64,000 nt of DNA from Peronospora farinosa (Eukaryota; Oomycota; Peronosporomycetes; Peronosporales; Peronosporaceae), in contig CANTFK010000661.1 of the NCBI GenBank assembly GCA_947646735.1, positions 579,696-643,695 on the forward strand, in the 5' to 3' direction. The translations under genes were made by a program, and so were the position numbers. The notes under the pieces were generated by a model that was not told the DNA's origin, did no database searches, and was given only the letters and a program-made list of their open reading frames with translations. Numbering within the stretch: position 1 is the first letter of the stretch; the number at the start of each line of letters is the position of its first letter. This document shows, piece after piece, positions 45,601-56,100 of the stretch.

Positions 45601-48600
45601 CAGTATACATCTACTGTAGGGGTATCCGTCGGAACGACGGGTAAATACCCTAGCAATTTGTTGCGATATACATACTACTTTGCACCGTCGGTACAACGGG
45701 TGAACACCCTAAATGGTACAATATGCTATTAGCGTAGAGTTCGCTGTCCTTTCCGTCGGAGTGTCAGGTACACACCGTAGCAGCGGCGACTTCGCGCAGC
45801 GTTCCATTCAGAAACGACGTGATATAAACTCAATAAAGAAATTATTTTCGTAGACTTCGCGTACTAATTTGCGGAAATGACGGGTAAACACCCTAGCCAA
45901 TCGCTGCGTTAAAGATGCCTATATATGCAACTTCGTACCGTTGGAACGACGGGTGATGAATTGATAAATTGACGAAACGTCGAGTACACATTGATTTTCG
46001 TATCCATCTTTACCCTAAGTCAATCTAATAATCGAACGTAAGTTAATGGGTTTACAGGTCAAAAGGTAGACCATGTTCGTTAAAACGTTGGGTAAACACC
46101 CTAACTTTCGAAACGACAGGTATACATTGACCTTCATACACATTACACTTAGAACTAATCAATCACCAAAGTCAATATACGATTAGCGTCAAATTTGTGC
46201 ACCTATCGGTCAAAACGACGGGAACACCCCTATATATGTATTATTAGCATTAAACCATGTCCGTCGGAACGACGGGTAAATACCCTAGTCTATATAATAA
46301 AAGAATACTGTCCGTCCGTCTGTTTGATCCTTTTCCGGCATTCGGATTGGCTACTGTTGCATTATTCGCTATTTTTGGATTGGCTGATTTTTATATATTA
46401 ATACGAGCAGGTCTACAGGCTAAATGTTGCATCAACAATGCTGTTTGACACACCGAAAGAAGACCAACAGATATGAATAGAAGTATGAGGTTTAGCAATG
46501 AATCCATCGGACATCTTTATTAAAATATGGATAGCATGACTAAATATATATCGTAAGATCTCTATAAGAATAAAACTCCTTTCGTTGTGTACTATAATGA
46601 AATGAAATGTTACGAAACGACGTGTACACATTCACCTTCATACCCATCAGTTTAACTTATATGACCAATTATACGAAATTCTTTAGGCATAATTTGGTTA
46701 CTGTGTCCGTCGGAACGACGGGTACATCTTGACCTGCGAAACGACAGGTACACATTGACCAGCGTCGACAGGTCGACGATGACTTTTTAACGCATTGACT
46801 TTTTTACTAATTCATTTACCTTAAACAACCTAATATAATAAGGTAAAAAGATGGGTACGAAGATTTTTTAGTAGACTTTACCTTACCATGTCGGTCGGAA
46901 CGACGGATGAGCATCTTTATTCTAAGGTAAATAGTGGACCAGATAACTACCAGCGTAGAATAGCGCACCTATCCGTCGGAACGACGGGCATTATCATAAA
47001 GGTGTGCACAGGCTAAGAGTAGCATAAATAGACTTCGCGTACTAAATTCGCGGAAATGACGGGTATACACCCTAGCAAATCGCTGCGTTAAAGATGCCTA
47101 TATATGCAACTTTGTACCGTTGAAACGACGGGTGATGCATATGATAACATTGACGAATAGACGAGTACATATTGACCTTCGTATCCATCTTTACCCTGAG
47201 TCAATCTCAATCATCTAACGTATGTTGATGGGTTTACAGGTCAAAAGGCAGACCATGTTCGTCGAAGCGACAGGTGAACACCCTAACTTTCGAAACGACA
47301 GGTATACATTGACCTTCATACACATTACCTTTATAACTAATTAAGTACCTAGGTCAATTCACGATCAGCGCCAAATTTGTGCACATATTGGTCGAAACGA
47401 CGGGAACACCCCTATATATGTATTAATAGCATAAATCCATGTCCGTCGGAACGACGGGTAAATACCCTAGTGCTATATAATAAAAGAATACTGTCCGTCT
47501 GTCTGTCTGTACGTTTGATCCTTTTCCGGCATTCGGATTGGCTAAATTATGTTATTTGCTTCAATTTTGGATTTGGCTGATTTTGCATTTTTGGCTCATT
47601 TTGCATTGGCAGAGTTTGCATTTTTGTTAATAATTACATGTGCAGATCTCCGTGTTTATAAGGTCGTGCTTCTACTGTATCTATAACACTAATATACGAA
47701 ACAATGGCACTCATAAATGTTCATATACATCATTACATATTGCAATATCAAACACATCATTTCTTAGATATATTAGATGAGACACATGCTTTCAATTCGT
47801 TTTTAAAACATAGACTCAGGGCTCAACTAATTCACTTCAACGTGGCAAAAGCAAGCGTATTGATCAGGTTAAGGTGGATGCAGTTACAATAAGCGAATCG
47901 AATCAAATGTAGTGCATCATACTTATTCATTTATCTGAGTCAACCGGACATTCTGCATATGAAACGACGGGCTTACATCCACCTTTATACCCATTAATTT
48001 ACCTTATTAAACAAGGTATATAGAAGTAAAGATGATGGGTACGAAGATCAGAACGACAGACTTCGCTTACTGTGTCCCTTGGAACGACGGGTACACATGG
48101 TCGTGCGAAACGACAGGTACACATTGACCAGCGTCGACAGGTAGACGTTGACTTTCATACTTATTGACTTCATATGTAGCAATTACCTGACTCAACCAGA
48201 ATGATAAGTGAGGTACGACAGATTATCTAGCCGATGTTTGCTCACCATGCTCGTCGGAACGACGAGTGAGCATCCCTATTTTAAGATATATGGTGGGGCA
48301 GGGTACTATCAGCGTAGAATCTGCGCCCCTATCCGACGGAACAATGGGCACTATCATAAAACTGCACACAGGCAAAAAGGTGTATTAAAAATTGATTGAC
48401 AGACATAATATAAATTACATACGGTCCTGTATACATAATTAAATCAATATATTTTTGGTCCGCACGCTACTATCTGTCGGGACGACGGGTGCACATTGAA
48501 TGTCATACCCATTACTTTACCTTAATATTGTGAGAGAAAATGTTGGATTCGAAGGTCAAAAGGCAAAGTTCAATCACCATGTCCGTTGGAACGACGAGTA

Positions 48601-50515
48601 CACATTGACCTTTATATCATCATTTTAATGTAGTCAACCAAATTGGTAAAACGATGATGTAAAGTTCAATATACAATTAGCGTCGACTCGCGCACTATAT
48701 CCGTCGGTATGACGGGTATACACCCTAGCAAATCGCGGCGTTTAACATGCCAATATATTCTACTATGCACCATCAGAACGACGGGTGAACACCATAAAAG
48801 AGGTGGGTCAATGAAACATGATGCAATCGTCCATCGATTCACTAGGGTGCAGGTATCGTCTAATAATGAATGACTGTATATTAACGCGTTCCAGAAATTT
48901 TCTAATGTGTACCCGGTGGAACGACGGGTTTACATTGGCCTGCATACACATTGAATTTAATACCTATTAATTTACCTAATTTGACCTGATATTCTAGGCA
49001 AAGAGATTGACCAGAAAATCCGTCGGAACGACGGGTACACACCCTAGTTATATAATAAAAGAATACTGTCCGTCTGTCTGTCTGTCCGTTTGATCCTTTT
49101 CCGGCATTCGGATTGGCTAAATTCTGTTTTTGTTTCAATTTTGGATTGGCTGATTTTGCAGTGGCTGACTATGCATTTTTGTACTGATAATTACATGTGC
49201 AGATCTCCATAACAGAGTTTCCATAGGTCGTGCTTTTATTTATAAAGTAAATATACGAAACGATGGCACACATACGTGTTCATATTTGATAGAAACTCAG
49301 CTTATTTATAAAAATTAGATGGAAACATGCTTTATAATCGTTTCAATTCATGGGCTCAGTGCGTATATAATACACTAGAAGTTGGCAAAAGCAAGCGTTC
49401 TCATCAGATTGTATTGAATTGCTTAGAATAAGTGATGTGACCCATATGTATTGTATTTGCAATTTGTATATATTGTTACATGAGGAAATTTCCGTAATAG
49501 AATTTAGTTCATCCCCGGGTGTCCTTATGTCGTGCTTCTATCTATAAAATCAATGTACGAAACGATGGCACACTTGAATGTTCATATGCATCATTACATA
49601 TTGCAATATCAAACACATGATTTTTTAGATATAGTAGATAAGACACATGCTTTCGATTCGTTAGTCAAAACATGGGCTCCGTGCTCATATAATACACTAC
49701 AAAGTGGCAAAAGCAAGCGTATTGAGCAGGTTAAGGTGGATGCAGGTACAACAAGCGAATCGAGTCAATTGTAATGCATCATACTTATTCATTTTCCTGA
49801 GTCAACCGGACATTCTACATTACGGAACGACAGGTTTACATTCACCTTTATACCCATTAATTGCCATTAAACTGGGTATATAGAAGTAAAATGATGGGTA
49901 CGAAGATCAAAAGACAGACTTCGCTTACTGCGTCCGTCGTAACGACGGGTACACATTGACCTTTAAAACGACAAGTATACAATGACCGGCGTCGACAGGT
50001 ACAATTTGAATTGCATACACATTGGCTTCATAATTTGGCAATCACCTAACTCACCGGATATTTAAAAGCAAAAGGATAGGTCAACATATCGATCTTCATT
50101 GATTATCATAATTATCAATTTATATAAGTCAACATATATATCTTGGAAAGTGATGAGCAAGTATAATTTCAGCAATTTGTTTTGCTTCATGTCCGTCGGA
50201 ACGGCGGGTGAACACCCTGAATGGTACAATACAATATGCTATTAGCATAGAGTTCGCCGTCATTTCCGTCAGAGCGACAGGCACACACCCTAGCAGCGGT
50301 GACTTCGCGCAGCGTTCCATCAAAACGACGTGATATAAAATCAATAAAGACACGAATTTAGTATTTTCGAAGACTTCGCGTACTAAATTCGCGAAATGAC
50401 AGGTAAATACCCCAGCAAATTGCTTCGTTTAAGATGCCTATATATGCAACTTCGTACCGTCGGAACGACGGGTGATCAAATGAAACCTTTGCGTACGACG
50501 AGTACACATTGACCT
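39640..50515. repeat. Head-to-tail array of Helitron-like AT-rich modules
   Basis: Module starts TCTATATAATAAAAGAATA (or close variants) lie at 39759, 41004, 42251, 44127, 46289, 47471 and 49048. Nearly all are directly preceded by the hairpin CCGTCGGAACGACGG, about 8-10 nt and CTAG or CTTG. Each module then reads GATCCTTTTCCGGCATTCGG and runs through many further hairpin variants. Lengths are 1245, 1247, 1876, 2162, 1182 and 1577 bp. A 5' TC and a hairpin shortly before a 3' CTRR are the structural marks of Helitrons, which is why I call it Helitron-like. No transposase is encoded within. Confidence 0.6.
39759..42250. repeat. Near-perfect 1245-bp tandem duplication
   Basis: 39759-41003 and 41004-42250 are nearly identical over their whole length, including two frames of 69 and 84 codons translated identically. 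The few differences are near the ends (AATAATAG against AATAAAAG; TTCGCC against TGATCGCC). This is a very recent duplication of one array module, or an assembly artefact. Confidence 0.95.
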
Positions 50516-50579
50516 ATATATCCATCTATACCCTGAGTCAATTCAATATTGAATTGACTCAGGGTATAGATGGATATAT
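50516..50579. repeat. Perfect 64-bp palindrome
   Basis: Bases 50516-50547 are the exact reverse complement of 50548-50579, with no loop. The left arm is ordinary repeat-field sequence. The field stops at the palindrome and unrelated sequence starts after it. Confidence 0.97.
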
Positions 50580-51202
50580 CTGTCACACTCTCGAATGCTG
50601 TCGTGTGGTAGTCGTTACTTAACCCTTGCATGAAAACGAGAGTCCGTCCCCCAAGCTTGTTTGGATCTCACACTGAATATCTTCTTCGGAAGGTGGCCGG
50701 TAGTTGTGCTATAACGGTATAAGCCGAAGGCGTTAAGGTCCGTAATAACGGTAGAGACCGTATCCCTTCACTATGACTTCGTAATAAGTGTCGCAAATTG
50801 TCTTAAGCCGTGACCTCACACGGGCGAATTAGCATACCAATACGATTAATGAGGAAAAAACAAAGACCAATAAGCCAACTAGGCAGGTATAAGCCAACTA
50901 GGCAGGTATAAGCCAAAAGCGAAACTCCAAATCCTCTCCCTGCAAGGGTAAGGTGTAAGCAAAAACCAATTGCAAAGGCCAAAAGCCAACTACCAATACC
51001 CGCAAGGATAAAGGCTATAGGCCAAACGCCTACAAACACTTGATTACCTAAATAATATTAAAAATAGTGTACGTCCATCCTTTCATATGTTTTAGGAATG
51101 TTGATTGGCCAACTTTATATTTTGCAATAATTGGTGTATGTCGCACTTTGCATTAAGATCTCTACTACAGATTATAGTCCTTACGTGGTGCTACAATTAA
51201 AG
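50580..51202. other. Unique spacer leading to a Helitron-type 5' region
   Basis: The stretch 50580-51045 has no convincing gene. It contains a 19-bp direct repeat (GCCAACTAGGCAGGTATAA, twice at 50873-50911) and opposite hydrophobic frames I do not trust. From about 51050 the sequence (AATATTAAAAATAGTGTACGTCC...TTGATTGGCCAA) resembles the start of the array modules in layout. Confidence 0.45.
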
Positions 51203-51610
51203 ATGGAAATCCCACGGTCGCGCCGAAATCGTCTGGCCCGGGAGCGACGTTTTCGTCAGCGTGCCAAGGAGACGGAAGAACAGCGAGCCGCACGACAGCA
51301 AGAAGCGCGCCGTACGCAACGCACCCGGCGGCGACAATATAAGAACGTGGCAGCAGAGCGCGAGCGCAACCGAGTGGCGCACGCGAAACGACGAGCCAAA
51401 ATGACCCACGAAGATGCAACGCTTGAGCGCAAGCGCAATAGAGTGGCGCACCAGCAAGCTCGCGCGGCCGAACCGGCCCTTCCGGTCGCACGTCGCACCG
51501 TTTTAGCTGACGAGCTGACGCAACGCTATGTGCTGAATCGGGCAGATGTGGTCTGCCGCAACTGCGCAGCACTTCATTGGATTCAGGAGCGAGTGCAGGC
51601 TTTCGGCTAA
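51203..51610 (+). pseudogene. Helitron Rep-helicase N-terminal fragment
   Basis: A 135-codon frame starts at ATG 51203 (MEIPRSRRNRLARERRFRQ). It has a very basic Arg/Glu/Gln-rich N-terminus with repeated ERERNRVAHAKRRAK segments, then a zinc-type motif CRNCAALHW with the ERVQ that follows it in Helitron Rep N-termini. It stops at 51610, where the Rep and helicase domains would be expected, so only the N-terminus survives. The call rests on the CxxCxALHW...ER signature. Confidence 0.6.
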
Positions 51611-52065
51611 ACCCTGGCAAACCCGCAATTTTTGCTGTGCTGTGACCGCGGCAAGGTAGCTAATATTCTACCGCTAGCTATACAACGTAAAGGACAAGGC
51701 ACAAGATCGAGACGGCTCAAGTGGTCAGAAGATCAAGTGAAATCAAGTGGATCAAGTATCTATATTTGGATAAGGCGGTCTCAAGGCAGACCAGGGTGAC
51801 TCATAGAGCACCCCCCATACAACTTTCGATCGCGTGAGGATTTTCCACGTGATCGACCCCCCGACCAATCCCCAACCCTGGTCAAGTTCAGCATCGACTC
51901 AAGTCCACCGAGAAGAGTGCAGCCCGCCCTACCGACGGGTACACAAGGTGAGGAAGGAAAGTTACACGGATACGGGGTACCCCCTCCGTTAGTCGGTCGT
52001 CTGGGCGCCAGTGGAGAGTCGGGATAACATCAGAAATTTTGTGATCGCCACTCCACCACACTTGA
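51611..52065. other. Non-coding repeat remnant
   Basis: No gene is seen here. Several AAGTGG/ATCAAGTG direct repeats lie near 51715-51765. The part from about 51908 is shared with 39128-39290. Confidence 0.45.
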
Positions 52066-52410
52066 GCTCATGTAGTCTCCGTCGTAGATGCACGCGGTTA
52101 TGCAAACTTTGCCGCAGGAAGAATTTTTTCAGAATACCCCATTCCTCTGCGGTTGATTTTGCCATGCGCACCATTGACTGCAAATTCGTGCTAATCATGT
52201 AGTTACGATCACAAAGGCCTTCATGTCATTGACTTCTAAGCTGACGCCTTCTTCTGGGGCTTTCATAGCATCCAGATGATCCAGCAACCCCTTCTTCGCC
52301 AGCCTCATGCGCACGTTGAATTCCCGCGCGAAGTAGTTATCTTCGCAAAGTATATTGCTTGCGCCGAACACAGTCGGGCTCATAACCTGGTCGGATATGA
52401 GGATGGCCAA
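52066..52410 (-). pseudogene. gag: Ty1/copia-type gag fragment
   Basis: Two overlapping frames (52410-52195 and 52198 onward) read as one copia-type gag (UBN2-like): FNVRMRLAKKGLLDHLDAM, then LQSMVRMAKSTAEEWGIL and LHNRVHLRRRLHELK. A frameshift lies at about 52196. No protease or pol follows. Confidence 0.65.
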
Positions 52411-52592
52411 GGGTGTTATAAGCTGTAGTAGCTAAAAGAAGGTAATAAGAAAAGGTAATAAATGTTAGCTAGGTACTTAGTTCGCTCCGATGCACTACCA
52501 CCTCTATGACTATTAATATCGATTCTACGGTATTACTAACTAACGATGATTCGATGCTCATTGTTACACACAATCCGGTTGTGTCTTCTCTG

Positions 52593-52802
52593 TCATATGC
52601 TGGATGGATATAGAGCAGAGTCTATGTTAACAACAACAACTTGTTGTCCATCTCGTTGCTTGTATGAGGGCTTGATGACATTTCCATAGCCATTTGCGGC
52701 GGCTTCCGTATTCATATGCTCTTTCATGAGCTTCCGCGGGGTGATTTGCTTGTATTCCTGCTGCTCCATGTCCATGAATGCTGTAAGTGCTAAAACATAC
52801 AA
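52593..52802 (-). other. Possible exon or small frame, unknown
   Basis: On the minus strand a frame (FMDMEQQEYKQITPRKLMKEH...) follows a pyrimidine-rich stretch and TTACAG that could be a splice acceptor. I do not recognise the product. It may be part of the adjacent copia remnant or of a lost host gene. Confidence 0.2.
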
Positions 52803-53130
52803 ATGTGCGATGAAACTATGCAGCCCAGTGAAACATGTATAACACTAGCTAGACCCCAATATCGACCAATAATAATTATTAGCATCATATTAAAAAAATT
52901 ATTCTGTGAGCTGTGATTGGCTAAGTCAGTCCTCTGTGGCCTAAGTAGTTTCGTTTGTGGCCGTAATATCTATGCCTGTGGTCCTAGTACGAATGTCTGT
53001 GGCCATACCGTTTTCCTTATTTGAGCTGATTCTATTTATAAGTTTGACAATTGATGTACACAATATACCACAATATTTTTTATTATCAATTAGCATACAC
53101 TTTATCAATAATATTTTTGACAAGACGTCG

Positions 53131-56100
53131 ATGGCGTCCTGGGTGGCGTTGGACGTATGTGGCGGTGACGTCAGAGACAACAGATTGGCACAGCAGCGAG
53201 CTACAGAAGAAGCGCAGGATGCAAACAATGTAGTACTGTACGAGCAGGCACTGCGCTGCCAGCAGCATCAGCAGAGCCTCCAGGCCAAGACCAGGTACTT
53301 GCACTTACTTAAGGGCGACTTCAGACTCAGTCTACGTCTGCAATATTTATGTTATAAAAACCTCGCGACAATGACATTTGAGGCGCAATCATTTGAAGAC
53401 GCTCTGGAATACTTTGCCTCGGCATTGGCACTGGACGCAACGAACGTGGTCGTGTGGTATCAGATGGCCACGACGGCCGTGGAGACTGGTAAATTATGGC
53501 TGGCACGAAGACTATTGGAAGAAGGTTTTAAAGTAGACGCTAAGTACTGGCCACTGGTGGAGACGCTGGCTCTGGTGCTGCACCAAATGGGAGACAAAGA
53601 CGCGTTTGAACATGTAGCCAAGTATCTTGGAGAACAAGACCCTCAGTGCACGTCGGTGCACCTTATTGACAAGATGACGACATTGTCAAAAATGAGGCTG
53701 CGGTCAAAAATGAAGCCATTGTCAGGAATGAAGAGGTCGTGTAACAGGAGGCCGTTGTTAAAAACAATGAGAGAGGAAAAGGTGCTGAAGCGAGCGAGAA
53801 AGAGATTGCGACATTTTTAAGAAATTGAAGAGAGAGAAAAAAACGACGAAAGCAAATGCAGAAAGAAAAAGAAGACGAGAGCAAAAGCAGATGGAGAGTT
53901 AGGAGATATATTTTACTGCAGGCTTCGTGGACGAAATTGGGCACATTGTTGTTGGAAGCTTTTGAAGATATAAATAGAGATGACGAAGTTGATGTGATGC
54001 GGACGCAGGTGCAGATTCAAGTGGGATATGATGAAGAGACAGAGACTAGAGAAAAGAGAGAAGACGAGAAGGTGGGAGTGGACCAGACGAGCGACCATTT
54101 GCCGCCAATAAAGATAGAGAAGATGAAGGAGCTGCTGAAGCTCTCTCCTGGCCTTGAGACAGTGCTGATGAATGGCATTTCGGATAACGACACACAGGAC
54201 AGTAGCAGTCATGCACGAGAAGAGATGAAGAGTCAGCCGAGAAGACGAAAGTCACGTCGGCATGAGGAACGACTGAGAGAAGAGCATGCTGCAGCAGTCA
54301 AGAAAGCACGAGAGCAGGACTAGCTTCAGCACATACGTCAGAATAATGCAGTCCTGATATCTTTCATCCAAGATTCCCAATGTAATTTTACCGTCAGCTT
54401 TTTAAATAGTTAAATCAACTTGGAAGTTGCAATTACTGCTTTGATCGTCGTCTTCGTTAAACCCGTGAAGTTTCTCTCTGCACTTAGTAAAATAGTATCG
54501 AGCCATCTGATGTTCCCCACATCGTTCATACATGCGCGCCATGAGCCAAAACAAGCGCAGGAATTCATCTCCTGTTGGACGACGTAAACCATCCTCAGAG
54601 TTCTCTACGCCAGCCAAACGAAAACAAAAGATTTTGGGCCTTAGACAACTGAATCTCCACTTGTGTTCTTATCTTACATTGCATTTTCCCACGGACGGGC
54701 TGCTGCAGAAGCACATCAAAATGAACAGGAGCTCTACAATTATCACTCGAATACGATCACGACGCGGTGGGTTTTTCTTAGCCGCATGAGGCACCAATGT
54801 AAACAACTTTCGGTACTCCTCACCCGGCAGGGACCGAATAATGTACAATAGTCGAGCCATCGTATCCACTCCGATCATTCGCTGCGAGCTGTCACCGCCA
54901 TCGCATAATCCATGGGTGTTGTCGTTATCAGTTTCTAACACAACACGTATATCATTGATAGAACATTGTTTGGCGAGTCAAAGCAAAACAAGATTGATGG
55001 CTGTAAGCATTTCACGCACAAACCACGCAGCATCAATCTGTGGTGAGGGTTTGTAAAATGTTCAGACTGTTTTTGCGTGAGCCGGGCTAGCAAGAAGATC
55101 AATGCGGCAAAAGCATTTGTACACGCTTCATCGGGCGAGTTTTCACTTGAAGTAGGCTTTTTCTCTACAGCCAAGCCATCCAGAAAATCAATCACATAGT
55201 ATAGAGTCGTCAACAAGAACAAGGTCGTATCTTCGTCCGAAAATTTTGAACTCTGTCCAAGTGAATGTAGCACCATTTCAAAAAAACTAGTGCTTTCGCC
55301 ACGCCCCGAAAGTTCATCTTCGTCAACCTCAAACTCGTTCAGGAAGTCTCTCATCCGTGGCACTTGCTTACAGGGAAAGAAGTGCCCCAACAAAACCGAA
55401 ACAACATGATCGTGGTCTCCAGATTCAAAAAGACGTCGCGCTTTTTGAATCGAGCCTTTCGTGATCACGGCGAGGCTGCTCTGTCATATCCGCTGCCGAA
55501 ACGGTTTGCTCTAATGGCATTGTGCAGTATATTGGTGAAAGAGGAGGAAGAGATTGTAGCGCAGAGTGATGGCGAGACACCAAGACAGCTATTTGGCAAT
55601 AAGGCCGTCTTATTCTTGCAGTTGTATGCAAGTAGTTCTCTACCGGACCCGAGTACGATGCTGATTCAATGGGTCGAGCTGATAAATCTTCTTCACCCAC
55701 AGACTTGGGAAACATGGTATTTGCGGCTTGACGTACTTTTCTGACACTGGTTCTGTTGCCGATTCACGCAAAATCTCGTGCTTTCTCGAAGCAAGTACGG
55801 TGTTATTAAGCAAGTATGTGCAAAAGGAAAGTATTTGGGACGAATAAAAACTTACGAAGAAATCGGATGAGGAGAGTTATGAAGAAGCTGATAAGGAAGA
55901 GGGCGCGAAAGAAGGGAAATACCTCTTCCAGATGGAGGCTTGCCAATGCTATCGCTGTTTATACGACGTGCAAATTCTGCCTGGATGCGAAGATCACAAA
56001 ACAGGGACCACCTTTGCTTCACTCCAAGATGGTAAACTATCTACTGATTATGAGGATGCAATGCGGTTGATTCGCTTTGCTGTGCCGATACTTTTGACCA

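Noticed and set aside
50803..51039. 78-codon hydrophobic frame on the minus strand
   Set aside because: It is partly generated by a 19-bp direct repeat, has no homologue I recognise and no context. It is more likely a chance frame.
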